From Bacillota bacterium (GTDB taxonomy: Bacteria; Bacillota; Clostridia; Christensenellales; SZUA-584): a DNA stretch of 64,000 nt. Below, one piece after another: positions 16,263 to 24,859 of this stretch (its first letter is position 1; every line of letters starts with the position of its first letter). The notes under the pieces are model-generated. The model had not been told where the DNA came from. It searched no databases and saw nothing but the letters and a program-made list of their open reading frames with translations. The stretch spans positions 62,001 through 126,000 of the forward strand of contig JAEWTW010000047.1 in NCBI GenBank assembly GCA_023397655.1, given 5' to 3'. The position numbers and the translations under genes were made by a program.

Positions 16263-16766
16263 ATGGGCATAGCGGAGGCGCTGACCGGCGGCTTTACCAG
16301 ATTTAAAAACTATCTGCGCGCGTCTTTCTCGCAGCTCAATGACTACGATGCGGAGGACATCGTGCAGCAGACGGCGATGAACCTCTTAAGCCGAGGCGAC
16401 GGTGACGATATTGCAAACGTGACGGCGTATATTTACCAGTCCCTGCGCAATAGCGCCATCAACGCTATCAACCGCCGCAAAAGGGAAGCACCCGGTGATG
16501 TACCGGAGACGGGCCGCAGCCGTTCGGCGGAGGACGAAGCGCTGGAACAAACACTGGACTGGCAATTGGAAGAGGCGCTTTCGCTGCTGGATGAAAAGTC
16601 GCGCTATGTGTTTGTAGAAACGGAGCTGAACGGCAAAAGCTACAAGGAACTTGCCGAAGAGACGGGCGAACCGGTGGGGACGCTGCTTTCACGCAAAAGC
16701 CGCGCCGTCAAAAAGCTGGCGATCATTTTGGACGAATACAGAGATAATCAGGAGGAGGACATATGA
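16263..16766 (+). CDS. ECF-type RNA polymerase sigma factor
   Basis: A 167-residue group IV sigma factor. Region 2 is at about residues 10-75 (DYDAEDIVQQTAMNLLSR, then AYIYQSLRNSAINAINRRKRE). Region 4 is at about 105-160 (LLDEKSRYVFVETELNGKSYKELAEE). Its stop codon overlaps the next start as ATGA, so it is translationally coupled to a two-helix membrane protein that could act as its anti-sigma or sensor. It is preceded by a DtxR-like gene. The ribosome binding site AGAGGT is rather far away (about 13 nt), consistent with low expression. Confidence 0.9.
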   Translation: MGIAEALTGGFTRFKNYLRASFSQLNDYDAEDIVQQTAMNLLSRGDGDDIANVTAYIYQSLRNSAINAINRRKREAPGDVPETGRSRSAEDEALEQTLDWQLEEALSLLDEKSRYVFVETELNGKSYKELAEETGEPVGTLLSRKSRAVKKLAIILDEYRDNQEEDI

Positions 16767-17203
16767 AAGGAGATTACAGGCGGCATGGCGGGCATGTGGC
16801 CGGAAGCATTATAAGTGGGGTGCTTATCGCAGCGCTGTTCGGGCTTGTGTTCGGCGGTCTGGTAATGGTGCTGTGGAATTGGCTGATGCCCGCAATTTTC
16901 GGATTGGGCGTAATCGGTTACTGGCAGGGCTTTGGGCTCGTGCTGCTGACCAAGCTGCTGTTTGGAGGCTTCGGTCACAGATGGCCTGATTCTGGCAAGC
17001 ACCGGAGACCGGACCCCCGCTGGCATGGCAACGGTCACGGTCGCTGGCAGGCGTCTGACCGTAAGCACTGGCACAACTGGCGCTTTGACGACGTGTATGA
17101 GGACTGGTGGGAGAAGGAAGGATCCACCAGCTTCGACAAGTTCATGAAGAGCAAGGAAGCGGAAAAGGACACGGCGAAGGACGAGGAGAAGAAGGACGAA
17201 TAG
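16763..17203 (+). CDS. Two-helix membrane protein coupled to the ECF sigma factor
   Basis: A 146-residue protein. A short basic N terminus (residues 1-12) is followed by two hydrophobic segments at about 13-36 and 45-70, containing VLWNWLMPAIFG and LLTKLLFGG. A His/Arg/Trp-rich and then Lys/Glu-rich soluble tail makes up the rest. Similar WNWLMP-type proteins are found next to ECF sigma genes in other bacteria, which makes an anti-sigma or signal-input role plausible. No zinc-binding anti-sigma motif is present. ATGA overlap with the sigma gene shows coupling. A terminator follows. Confidence 0.8.
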   Translation: MKGDYRRHGGHVAGSIISGVLIAALFGLVFGGLVMVLWNWLMPAIFGLGVIGYWQGFGLVLLTKLLFGGFGHRWPDSGKHRRPDPRWHGNGHGRWQASDRKHWHNWRFDDVYEDWWEKEGSTSFDKFMKSKEAEKDTAKDEEKKDE

Positions 17204-17217
17204 CAATGTCAACAAGA

Positions 17218-17246
17218 GGGGCGGCCAGCTGGCTGCCCTTTGTTGT
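17218..17246 (+). terminator. Terminator of the ECF sigma operon
   Basis: An 8-bp GC-rich stem (17219-17226 with 17231-17238, one G-T pair, loop AGCT), then TTTGTTG. It lies between convergent genes. Confidence 0.65.
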
Positions 17247-17285
17247 ATTTGCGCAATGGATCTGAAGCCGTCGGCATAGTCGAGA

Positions 17286-17915
17286 TCAAACTGGTTTGAT
17301 GTTTTTGTAGTAGAATATCGCAAGCTGGGTGCGGCCGCGCAGGTTCAGCTTCTCAAGCAAAACGCTGATGCTGTTGCGTATGGTGCCCTCGCTTAAATAC
17401 AGCCGTTCGGCGACCTCTTTGTTGCTGAGGCCTTCGGCCACCAGTGCGATCAGGTCGCTTTCCTTTTCGGTGAGTCCCAGCGCTTTGGCGTCCGGCTTGC
17501 CGGGTGAACCCATCAGTGTGGGTATTTTAGCGACGATGTCCTCTCCGAACACGCTCTGCCCAGCCTCGACGGCTTTGAGTGACGGGATGATGCTCTCGAA
17601 GTTTTGCTTCAGCAGATAGCCCTTGGCGCCCATTTTAAGCGCTTTGACAATGTATTCGTCGTCCGCAAACGTGGTCAGGAAAAGCACGCGCGCGTCCGGA
17701 TGCTGCCCCAGTATGACCTCGCCCGCTTCCAGACCTGTCATCGTGTCCATGCGGATGTCCATCAGCAGCACGTCGGGGCGGTGCTGGTTGTACAGCGCAA
17801 TGGCTTCCTTACCGTTATGCCCGATGGCGGCCACCTCCATGCCGGGCGTGGCTTCAATGATGGTCTTCAGCGACAAGCCCACCAGGGCGTCGTCGTCTAC
17901 GATAACCAGTTTCAT
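17286..17915 (-). CDS. NarL/LuxR-family response regulator
   Basis: A 209-residue regulator. The receiver domain has acidic residues near the N terminus (IVDDDALV), the phospho-acceptor Asp in DVLLMDIRMDTMTG and Lys in KMGAKGYLLK. The C-terminal LuxR-type helix-turn-helix reads LVAEGLSNKEVAERLYLSEGT. Its start overlaps the kinase stop as ATGA. Together with the DesK-like kinase it should control the divergent ABC exporter. A TGACA-AA-TGTCA dyad between the two operons is a candidate operator. Confidence 0.95.
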   Translation of the reverse strand: MKLVIVDDDALVGLSLKTIIEATPGMEVAAIGHNGKEAIALYNQHRPDVLLMDIRMDTMTGLEAGEVILGQHPDARVLFLTTFADDEYIVKALKMGAKGYLLKQNFESIIPSLKAVEAGQSVFGEDIVAKIPTLMGSPGKPDAKALGLTEKESDLIALVAEGLSNKEVAERLYLSEGTIRNSISVLLEKLNLRGRTQLAIFYYKNIKPV

Positions 17916-18976
17916 GGTTTGCTCTCCTTGGGTATTGATACGAATACTGTGAAGCCGTCGTCGCCGGTGATGTTGACACGGCCACTTAAAGCCGTGATGC
18001 GCTGCGTGATGTTCTTGAGGCCGATGCCGTCACCCTCAGCTGTTTTCTTGCTGCCGTTGTCCCGCACGACGAGCTGATAGAAGGCCGGATGCTCCCGCAG
18101 CGTCACGCTGACGCGTGTGGCGTCCGAATGGCGGATCACGTTGGACAGTGTCTCCTTGACCACCGCCAGCAGCGCATACTTCACGGGCTTGGGCGGGCTG
18201 GAGTCCACGTCATAGTCCAGCGACAGTTCACAGAACGTAAACCCGTCGGCCAGCGCCTTGACCTCGGCATAGAGGTCCACAGACTCGTCGTGAAGGTCGT
18301 GGACGCTGCTGCGTATGCTGTCCATGCCCTGTGACAGCGTGTCCTTGAGCGTGTGCAGACGCGCTTTGAGCGCTTCGTCCTGGCAGGTGGCCAGCAGCGC
18401 GCCTGTCTGCAGTATGGTATTGGATAATATATGCCCGACGTTGTCGTGAATGTCCCGCGCGATGCGGTTGCGTTCGTTCAGCGTTGCGAGATGAATCTCA
18501 TAGTCCTGCTTGTCCAACAGTTCCTTGTTTTTATTCTCCAGTCGCATGGAAAACTCCTTGGTCGTGTCCCGCAGCGACAGGTACTCACGCTGCGTTCTCT
18601 GCAAAGCCTCCGTGCGGCGCTTAAGCAGCCAGGAAAGTGCGGTGAACAGAGCAATGAACAGTGTCTTGTCCAGCGGCAGCAGGGTGTAGGCCGCTGCCAG
18701 CGGAACGGCAGCAGCGAACAATATCCACCGCCAGCGCGACTGGAACAGGTCGTAGCAGACGAGCGGCAGGAAGAAAATGAATTGAGGCTGCCACATGCTG
18801 ATACCGCACCAGACGATCAACACAGCCGCACTGGCTGCGTTCTCGGTGAAACTCAGCAGCGCACTGGCCGCAATCGCGCAGAGCACCGGCACAACGATAA
18901 AAATATCGGTGTGGTACTGCGCCAGCACGGCGAGGCAGATGATGAACAGTATCAGCTTGTCTATCAGCTTGCTCAT
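17912..18976 (-). CDS. Sensor histidine kinase, HisKA_3 (DesK/LiaS-like) type
   Basis: 354 residues. Five or six N-terminal hydrophobic segments fill about residues 5-130 and have almost no extracytoplasmic loops, so the sensor is membrane-embedded. A short coiled coil is followed by the HisKA_3 block RNRIARDIHDNVGHILS with the phosphorylated His. The HATPase domain shows N-box NVIRHSDA, then VRDNGS and GIGLKNI. Such intramembrane kinases respond to membrane damage or antimicrobial compounds in the Lia/Bce/Des families. It lies between a gene of unknown function and its response regulator. Confidence 0.94.
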   Translation of the reverse strand: MSKLIDKLILFIICLAVLAQYHTDIFIVVPVLCAIAASALLSFTENAASAAVLIVWCGISMWQPQFIFFLPLVCYDLFQSRWRWILFAAAVPLAAAYTLLPLDKTLFIALFTALSWLLKRRTEALQRTQREYLSLRDTTKEFSMRLENKNKELLDKQDYEIHLATLNERNRIARDIHDNVGHILSNTILQTGALLATCQDEALKARLHTLKDTLSQGMDSIRSSVHDLHDESVDLYAEVKALADGFTFCELSLDYDVDSSPPKPVKYALLAVVKETLSNVIRHSDATRVSVTLREHPAFYQLVVRDNGSKKTAEGDGIGLKNITQRITALSGRVNITGDDGFTVFVSIPKESKP

Positions 18977-18979
18977 AAG

Positions 18980-19453
18980 TCAGGCTCTTTCAAACGTTAT
19001 GTCCGCGGCACAGGCGGCATAAGGGGCAAGGAAAACCGCAACGGCATTTTCGGCCAGCGCGGCGCGGATGATTGCAGCTGTTTCGGGGTCAACAGGCGCA
19101 GCGTATTCCGCCCGTATGTTGCACCGGCGGCAGGACGTATCGGGGGCGAGTCTGTCCAGCACCGCGGCAGCTTCGTCAGCGGCCAGCCTGCCGTGCCGGA
19201 GCTTATCAGCGCACACGCCCAGCACCGCGCTCAAGACTTTCCCGGAACATGCTTCACCTTTAACATCAAACAGCGCGGACACCAAAGCGGGCAGGTCTGC
19301 GCTGCCCATCAGCGAAATGTCGATGACGGCGCTGTCCGGTTCGTTATCCGCCTCTATGATGCCGTCTGCCCAGCCGATGATTTCGCACTGCGAGAGCAGC
19401 CCGGTGATGAGCCCGATGCGGCAGATCTCCGCCTGTTCCTTCAGCGTCAGCAT
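18980..19453 (-). CDS. Conserved-looking protein of unknown function, first gene of a two-component operon
   Basis: A 157-residue, mildly acidic, probably cytoplasmic protein with no recognised motif beyond a Cys pair (SCRRCN). The N-terminal helix LTLKEQAEICRIGLITGLL is followed by alternating Ala-rich helices and a hydrophobic end. AAGGGAGC lies about 5 nt before the ATG at 19453; an ATG at 19495 lacks a ribosome binding site. The kinase starts 3 nt after its stop, so it is co-expressed with the two-component system. It could modulate the kinase or be an unrelated passenger. Confidence 0.75.
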   Translation of the reverse strand: MLTLKEQAEICRIGLITGLLSQCEIIGWADGIIEADNEPDSAVIDISLMGSADLPALVSALFDVKGEACSGKVLSAVLGVCADKLRHGRLAADEAAAVLDRLAPDTSCRRCNIRAEYAAPVDPETAAIIRAALAENAVAVFLAPYAACAADITFERA

Positions 19454-19534
19454 ATACGCTCCCTTTTTACTGATTGGTATTCGGTCACCATCCAAATTCT
19501 ATCATTCGGCGTGATGAAAGGCAACCGACAACAG

Positions 19535-19546
19535 TGACAAATGTCA
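19535..19546. promoter_or_regulatory. Dyad between two-component operon and ABC exporter (candidate operator)
   Basis: A perfect inverted repeat, TGACA-AA-TGTCA, lies 83 nt before the ABC gene and 82 nt before the divergent operon. Binding by the adjacent NarL-type regulator is inferred from position and symmetry only. Confidence 0.45.
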
Positions 19547-19628
19547 TACTCATTTTGTGAGCCGCTGCACTGTGAAGTGATGTGCGTTTTGACTACAATG
19601 AAGACAACAAAGTTTTGGAGGGTTTTTT

Positions 19629-20561
19629 ATGGTAGTCAGTGTTAAAAATCTGGTCAAAAGATACGGTGATCTGATCGCGCTCGATCATTTCAGCCTGGAC
19701 GTGGAGGAAGGGGAGATATTCGGCCTGCTGGGACCCAACGGCTCCGGCAAAACAACCACGATCAACTGCATACTGTCGCTGCTGAAGTTCGACAAGGGAA
19801 CAGTGGAAGTGTTCGGCAAGCCGATGAAACCGGATGCGTACGACATCAAGCGCAACATCGGCATCGTCATGCAAAACGTTGCGGTGTTTAGCGAAATGAC
19901 GGTGCAGCAGAACATCAGCTATTTTTGCGGCCTGTACGTGGAAGACAAGCAAAAACGCGAGGAACTGGTGGAAGAAGCGATCAAGTTTGTGGGGCTGGAG
20001 GATTTCAGAAAGTTTTACCCCAAGAAGCTGTCCGGCGGTTTGCTGCGGCGGCTGAACATCGCCTGCGGTATCGCGCATAAACCCAAGCTCATCATACTCG
20101 ATGAGCCCACGGTAGCGGTAGACCCGCAAAGCCGCAACAATATACTCGAAGGCATTAAGGAACTGAACAGGCAGGGCGCGACGGTGATATACACCTCGCA
20201 CTACATGGAAGAGGTAGAACAGATCTGCACGCGCATTGCCATCATGGATAAGGGGAAGACCATTGCGATGGGCACCAACAGCGAGCTCAAGGGCATGATC
20301 AAAAAAGGCGAGAAGATCACGGTGGAGCTGCTGGGGGCTTACAACGGTCTGCTGGAAGCGGTGAAGCAGCTGCCCAATGTGCTGTCTGCTGAGATTTCCG
20401 GCCAGACGCTGACGGTAAACGCGGAGCACGGTCACAGCAACCTGTCGTCCATACTGGTATACCTCGGCAGCCGCAATATTGCACACGGCCGCGTATACTG
20501 CGAACCGCCGACACTGAACGACGTATTCCTGGAGCTGACCGGCAAGGAACTGCGCGACTGA
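19629..20561 (+). CDS. ABC-2 exporter ATP-binding protein
   Basis: 310 residues. Walker A is GPNGSGKTT (about residue 37), the signature is LSGGLLRRLNIA (with LLRR where QQQR is more usual), and Walker B is LIILDEPTVAVDP, followed by SHYMEEVEQ. A C-terminal accessory domain of about 80 residues resembles that of DrrA/CcmA-type exporters. TGGAGGG stands before the ATG. It is the first gene of a three-gene operon with two permeases. Role: drug or lipid export, probably induced through the divergent two-component system. Confidence 0.95.
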   Translation: MVVSVKNLVKRYGDLIALDHFSLDVEEGEIFGLLGPNGSGKTTTINCILSLLKFDKGTVEVFGKPMKPDAYDIKRNIGIVMQNVAVFSEMTVQQNISYFCGLYVEDKQKREELVEEAIKFVGLEDFRKFYPKKLSGGLLRRLNIACGIAHKPKLIILDEPTVAVDPQSRNNILEGIKELNRQGATVIYTSHYMEEVEQICTRIAIMDKGKTIAMGTNSELKGMIKKGEKITVELLGAYNGLLEAVKQLPNVLSAEISGQTLTVNAEHGHSNLSSILVYLGSRNIAHGRVYCEPPTLNDVFLELTGKELRD

Positions 20562-20579
20562 GAGGAGGAAGAAATAATC

Positions 20580-21719
20580 ATGTTTCTGCATGTATTTGTA
20601 AACAGGTTTAAATGCCTGCTGCGGGACCGGCAGCTGATATTCTGGACGCTGCTGTACCCGCTTGTGCTGGGTACGTTCTTCAGCCTCGCGTTTTCCAACA
20701 TCGGCAGCGGTGAGGCTTTTACCAGCATACCAATAGCGGTGGTGGACACTGCCGCGTATCAGGCGGATACCACCTTTCAAAGCGCGCTGGATTCGGTTTC
20801 CGCAGGCAGCGAAGCGGAGCAGCCGCTGTTTGACGTGACGGTGGTCTCGCAGGACGAGGCCGACAGGCAGCTGGAAGAGGGTACGGTGAAAGGGTATGTA
20901 CTGCTGGATGACGGCGCGCACGTGGTGGTCAAGGAAACGGGTATCAACCAGACGATCATCAAGCAGTTCATGGACAGCTATCTGCAGACGGGTTCGGCGT
21001 TTATGCGGATTGCGCACAGCAATCCGGCGGCGCTGGCGGATATACAGTTTGACGGAGGGGCAACCCATGTGAAGCCGGTGGCCCCCGGCAAGTCAGATCC
21101 GGACAGCTGGGTGATCTACTACTATGCGCTGATCGCGATGGCGTCGTTGTTCGGCGGTTTCTGGGGCATCAAGGAGATCACGGATATACAGGCCAACCTG
21201 TCGGCTAAAGGCGCACGGCTGAACGTAGCGCCGGTGAACAAGCTTAAGATGCTGGTGTACTCGTTCCCGGCGGCCATACTGATCCAGTTCCTGTCCTGCG
21301 TGGTGCTGGTGGCTTATCTGAACTTTGTACTGGGCGTTCATTTCGGCAATCAGCTGTTGTTCGTACTGATTGCATGCCTGGCGGGCAGCATCACAGGCGT
21401 GACTTTCGGCGCGATGCTCGGTGCAGTCATCAAAGGCGGCGAAGGCATCAAAATAGCTGTACTGCTGGTGACGAGCCTGCTGATGTCCTTCCTGTCCGGA
21501 CTCATGGTAATGGAAATCAAATATACCGTGGTGCACGCGGCGCCCATTATGGCCTATGTGAACCCGGCTAACCTGATATCCGACGCATTCTACTCGCTGT
21601 ACTACTACACGTCGTATGCGAAGTTCTTTGAGAACATTGGTCTGCTGCTGGGAATCTCGGCGGTATTTACTCTGATCGTTTACCTGATCACAAGGAGGCA
21701 GAGATATGCAAGTCTTTAG
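20580..21719 (+). CDS. ABC-2 type permease (first of two)
   Basis: 379 residues of ABC2_membrane_3 topology: one N-terminal helix (about 20-42), a large extracytoplasmic domain (about 43-175), then five helices (about 180-375). GAGGAGGAAG lies before the ATG, 18 nt after the ATPase stop. It overlaps the next permease gene by 14 nt, so the two subunits are probably made in equal amounts and form a heterodimer over the ATPase. Confidence 0.93.
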   Translation: MFLHVFVNRFKCLLRDRQLIFWTLLYPLVLGTFFSLAFSNIGSGEAFTSIPIAVVDTAAYQADTTFQSALDSVSAGSEAEQPLFDVTVVSQDEADRQLEEGTVKGYVLLDDGAHVVVKETGINQTIIKQFMDSYLQTGSAFMRIAHSNPAALADIQFDGGATHVKPVAPGKSDPDSWVIYYYALIAMASLFGGFWGIKEITDIQANLSAKGARLNVAPVNKLKMLVYSFPAAILIQFLSCVVLVAYLNFVLGVHFGNQLLFVLIACLAGSITGVTFGAMLGAVIKGGEGIKIAVLLVTSLLMSFLSGLMVMEIKYTVVHAAPIMAYVNPANLISDAFYSLYYYTSYAKFFENIGLLLGISAVFTLIVYLITRRQRYASL

Positions 21720-22878
21720 CGCTTATTTTAAGGTGATGCGGAAGCACTTCAAGATCATCATGATATACCTGATCGTGTTCGTGGTGCTGTCCGCTATCAT
21801 ATCCAGTATCATCAGCGGGCAGTCGTCTCCGACCTCTTTCTATGAGACCAAGTACAAGATCGCACTGTTCAATGAAGATGGGGACGCGCCGCTGGCTCAG
21901 GGGCTGGAAGCGTATATCGGGCAGAACGCTGTGATTATTCAGATTGGCAGCAGGGAGCAGGACATACAGGATGCGCTGTTTTATGAACAGGCGGACTGTG
22001 TGATCACGATACCCGAAGGATTTTCCGAAGGCTTTATGAACGGCAGCGATGCTGTGGTAGAAAGAATGGCGACGGCCGGCAAACCCGCCAGCATCTATAC
22101 GGATCTCCTCGTGGACAAATATCTGAACATGGCGTCGCTCTACGCGAAGAACATACCGGGAGCTTCTCAGCAGGACATCGCGGGCTTTGTGGCAGAGGAT
22201 CTGCAAAAGACGGCAACGGTGGAATACAGACAGCCGGAGGCCGCACCCGCACCACCCAGCAACATCTCGTATTACTTCCAGTTCCTCGCTTACAGTCTGC
22301 TGGCCGCGATGATGATGGGCGTTTCGCTGGTGATGATGTCTTTCAACGAATCCAACCTAAGCAACAGGACGCTGTGTGCGCCGCTCAAGCCCATCAGGAT
22401 GAACTTTCAGATGGTGCTGGCCAATGTGGTGTTCGCACTGGTGGTGTGGGCAGTGATGTGCGCCTTCATATTGGTGTCCAACGCACCCGTGAAGCTGGAT
22501 GCCAGTCTGGTACTGCTGTGCCTTAACGCGCTGGTGTTTACGCTGGTCAGCCTGTGCATTGGTTTTCTGGTGGGCAAGTTCATCAAAAGCCATGGCGTGC
22601 AGGCAGCGCTGACCAACGTGGTGTCGCTTGGCATGAGCTTCCTGTGCGGCGTGTTTGTGGAACAGGCGATGCTGGGCAAGACCGTGCAGACGCTGGGGAG
22701 CTTCATGCCCACCTATTGGTATATTCGGGCTGTGGATGCTATCCGTAACATGGGGACGGTGACTGCCCAAAGCATCGGCCCGGTGGTGGAGAGCATGCTG
22801 ATACAGCTGGGGTTCGCAGCGGTGATACTGATCGTAACGCTGGCGGTTTCCAAACAGCGCCGCAAAACCGCAATATAA
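21706..22878 (+). CDS. ABC-2 type permease (second of two)
   Basis: 390 residues with the same topology as the preceding permease: one helix at about 18-40, an extracytoplasmic domain up to about 185, then five helices. The paralogous pair indicates a heterodimeric exporter. AAGGAGGCAG lies before the ATG, inside the end of the previous gene. The operon ends at a very strong bidirectional terminator shared with the convergent Amt gene. Confidence 0.93.
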   Translation: MQVFSAYFKVMRKHFKIIMIYLIVFVVLSAIISSIISGQSSPTSFYETKYKIALFNEDGDAPLAQGLEAYIGQNAVIIQIGSREQDIQDALFYEQADCVITIPEGFSEGFMNGSDAVVERMATAGKPASIYTDLLVDKYLNMASLYAKNIPGASQQDIAGFVAEDLQKTATVEYRQPEAAPAPPSNISYYFQFLAYSLLAAMMMGVSLVMMSFNESNLSNRTLCAPLKPIRMNFQMVLANVVFALVVWAVMCAFILVSNAPVKLDASLVLLCLNALVFTLVSLCIGFLVGKFIKSHGVQAALTNVVSLGMSFLCGVFVEQAMLGKTVQTLGSFMPTYWYIRAVDAIRNMGTVTAQSIGPVVESMLIQLGFAAVILIVTLAVSKQRRKTAI

Positions 22879-22892
22879 TTAAACCAAAACAA

Positions 22893-22940
22893 AAGCACGA
22901 GACCCCCAAGGTTGCAGAAAGCTCAGGGGGTCTCGTGCTT
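22893..22940. terminator. Strong bidirectional terminator
   Basis: A 15-bp perfect stem (22893-22907 with 22926-22940; GCACGAGACCCCC on the left arm) with an 18-nt loop. T-rich flanks lie on both sides, between convergent genes. Confidence 0.93.
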
Positions 22941-22960
22941 ATTTAATTATATGGATACGC

Positions 22961-24673
22961 TTAGTTTTCGTCTTGCAAGGCGGCGTAACCTTCCTCGCCT
23001 GTGCGGACTTTGATGACGTTCTCTACATCGAATACGAATATCTTGCCGTCGCCCACGTTGCCGGTATACAGCGCCTTCTTGACGGTGCTGACGAGCAGGT
23101 CGGTGGGTACCTTGCAGATAACGATGTCCACCTGAACCTTGGGCAGCAGCTTGGTTTCCATTTCGACGCCTCTGTATTTTACCGGATGGCCCTTCTGCAT
23201 GCCGTAGCCCATGACGTTGGTGACCGTGACACCCGTGATGCCGATCGAGTCGAGCGCACTCTGCAGTGCAGAGAACTTATTCTGATTCGTGATGATCGTG
23301 ACCTTGGTCATTTTGGCGTTCGGATGCGCATTATCGTATACAGGAACCGCTACATCGTCCGGAACTGCGCCCGCCGGTACATGCGTTTCACCCATATCCG
23401 CCATCGGGATGGAGATCATGAAGTCGCCATAAGCGCTGACCAGGCCGTGTTCCTTAATGTCAAGACCCTGAATCTCTTCTTCCGCCGAGACGCGCAAGCC
23501 GTTAACCTTCTTGATAATCGCAAAGAGTATGAGGGATACCACGATGGTCCATGCCGCTATGGCGAGGATGCCCAGCGCCTGGATGCCGAGCTGTGACCAG
23601 CCGCCGCCATAGAACAGGCCAACAGCTGTTCCATCGGGAGCTTTGGTGGTGGCAAACAGTCCGACTGCAAGGCCGCCCCAGATACCGTTGATGCCGTGAA
23701 CGGCAACCGCACCGACCGGGTCGTCCACATGCAGCTTCAGGTCGATGAACTCGACAGCGACCACGACGAGGATACCAGCGACAAAACCGATGATGGAAGC
23801 GCCCAATCCGTCAACCGCGGCACATGGGGCCGTGATGGCGACGAGACCGGCCAGCGCGCCGTTAAGCGACATGGATACGTCGGGCTTGCCGTTTTTGACC
23901 CAGGTGAATATCATTGTGACAACGGTGGCCACGCCGGGGGCGATGGTGGTCGTCGCAAAGACGGAACCCATCTGACCAACGCTCAGTGCCGCAGCACCGT
24001 TGAAGCCGTACCAACCGAACCAGAGTATGAACACACCCAGAGCGCCCAGCGTGATGGAGTGGCCCGGGATAGCGCGAGAGACCTTCTTGCCTGTGTTGGG
24101 GTCCTTGACATACTTTCCGATACGCGGTCCGAGCATCGCCGCGCCGACAAACGCCATGATACCGCCCACCATGTGGATCGCCGTGGAACCAGCGAAGTCG
24201 ATGTAGCCCATGTTGAACAGCCAGCCGCCGCCATTCCATACCCAACCTGCTTCGATCGGGTAGATGATCAGGCTGATTACGGCGCTGTATATGCAGTATG
24301 CCGAGAACTTTGTGCGTTCAGCCATGGCGCCGGACACGATGGTAGCGGCGGTGGCGCAGAACACCAGGTTAAATACGAAGCTGGACCAGGGGAAGTTCGC
24401 ATAGTCGGTGAAGATCTGGAAATCCGGTACACCGATAACGCCGAACAGGTAGTTTTCACCCATCATCAGCGAGAAACCGATGAGCATGAACACTACCGTA
24501 CCGATGCAGAAGTCCATGAGGTTCTTCATGATGATGTTGCCGGCGTTCTTCGCGCGGGTAAAGCCGGTTTCCACCATCGCGAAGCCGCCCTGCATGAAGA
24601 ACACGAGCGCTGCGCCGATCAGGAACCATACCGGGAATACTGTTCCGTTTACAGCTTCCATAATTTCTGTCAT
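22961..24673 (-). CDS. amt: Ammonium transporter fused to a PII signalling domain
   Basis: 570 residues. Residues 1-390 are an Amt/Rh channel with eleven membrane segments and the twin pore histidines H167 (STAIHMVGG) and H326 (AVHGINGIWGG). After a linker of about 65 residues, 455-570 form a complete PII domain: TKVTIITN, then GYGMQKGHPVKYRG, the B-loop TGNVGDGKIFV and RTGEEG. The PII domain probably gates the channel in cis according to ATP/ADP and 2-oxoglutarate. The T-loop position equal to GlnB Tyr51 is Met505, so uridylylation at that site is excluded; the Tyr46 equivalent is present (Y500). AGGAGG stands 9 nt before the ATG. The leader carries two terminator-like hairpins. Confidence 0.96.
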   Translation of the reverse strand: MTEIMEAVNGTVFPVWFLIGAALVFFMQGGFAMVETGFTRAKNAGNIIMKNLMDFCIGTVVFMLIGFSLMMGENYLFGVIGVPDFQIFTDYANFPWSSFVFNLVFCATAATIVSGAMAERTKFSAYCIYSAVISLIIYPIEAGWVWNGGGWLFNMGYIDFAGSTAIHMVGGIMAFVGAAMLGPRIGKYVKDPNTGKKVSRAIPGHSITLGALGVFILWFGWYGFNGAAALSVGQMGSVFATTTIAPGVATVVTMIFTWVKNGKPDVSMSLNGALAGLVAITAPCAAVDGLGASIIGFVAGILVVVAVEFIDLKLHVDDPVGAVAVHGINGIWGGLAVGLFATTKAPDGTAVGLFYGGGWSQLGIQALGILAIAAWTIVVSLILFAIIKKVNGLRVSAEEEIQGLDIKEHGLVSAYGDFMISIPMADMGETHVPAGAVPDDVAVPVYDNAHPNAKMTKVTIITNQNKFSALQSALDSIGITGVTVTNVMGYGMQKGHPVKYRGVEMETKLLPKVQVDIVICKVPTDLLVSTVKKALYTGNVGDGKIFVFDVENVIKVRTGEEGYAALQDEN

Positions 24674-24702
24674 TTTATGATTACCTCCTACTATAATTTA
24701 TT

Positions 24703-24741
24703 AGAAAAATAAAATGCGCACCCGATTAAACGAATGCACAT
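24703..24741 (-). terminator. Second terminator-like hairpin in the amt leader
   Basis: On the minus strand an 11-bp stem including three G-T pairs (24741-24731 with 24724-24714) is followed by a U-rich tract (TTTTATTTTTCT). It ends about 30 nt before the amt start codon. Confidence 0.6.
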
Positions 24742-24802
24742 CTTTATGCATGGCGCTATTTTATCCGAACACCCTGCAACTCTGCCATCAGGTGATTCAG
24801 AA

Positions 24803-24840
24803 TAAAAAAGCGCTTTCATGGTGTAAATACCAGAAAGCGC
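24803..24840 (-). terminator. First terminator (attenuator-like) in the amt leader
   Basis: The minus strand reads GCGCTTTC-TGGT-(ATTTAC)-ACCA-T-GAAAGCGC and then six T. The stem is 12 bp with one bulge and a hexaloop. It begins only about 13 nt after the predicted transcription start, so amt expression must get past it. Confidence 0.8.
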
Positions 24841-24859
24841 CTCTGCTAACCTTGTAGCC

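Noticed and set aside
19593..21068. 491-codon open frame on the minus strand
   Set aside because: It lies opposite the ABC ATPase and permease genes, has a His/Arg/Gln-rich composition typical of an antisense frame, and matches no family.
23696..24712. 338-codon open frame on the plus strand
   Set aside because: It is antisense to the amt-PII gene, with Asp/His/Arg-rich low-quality protein sequence.
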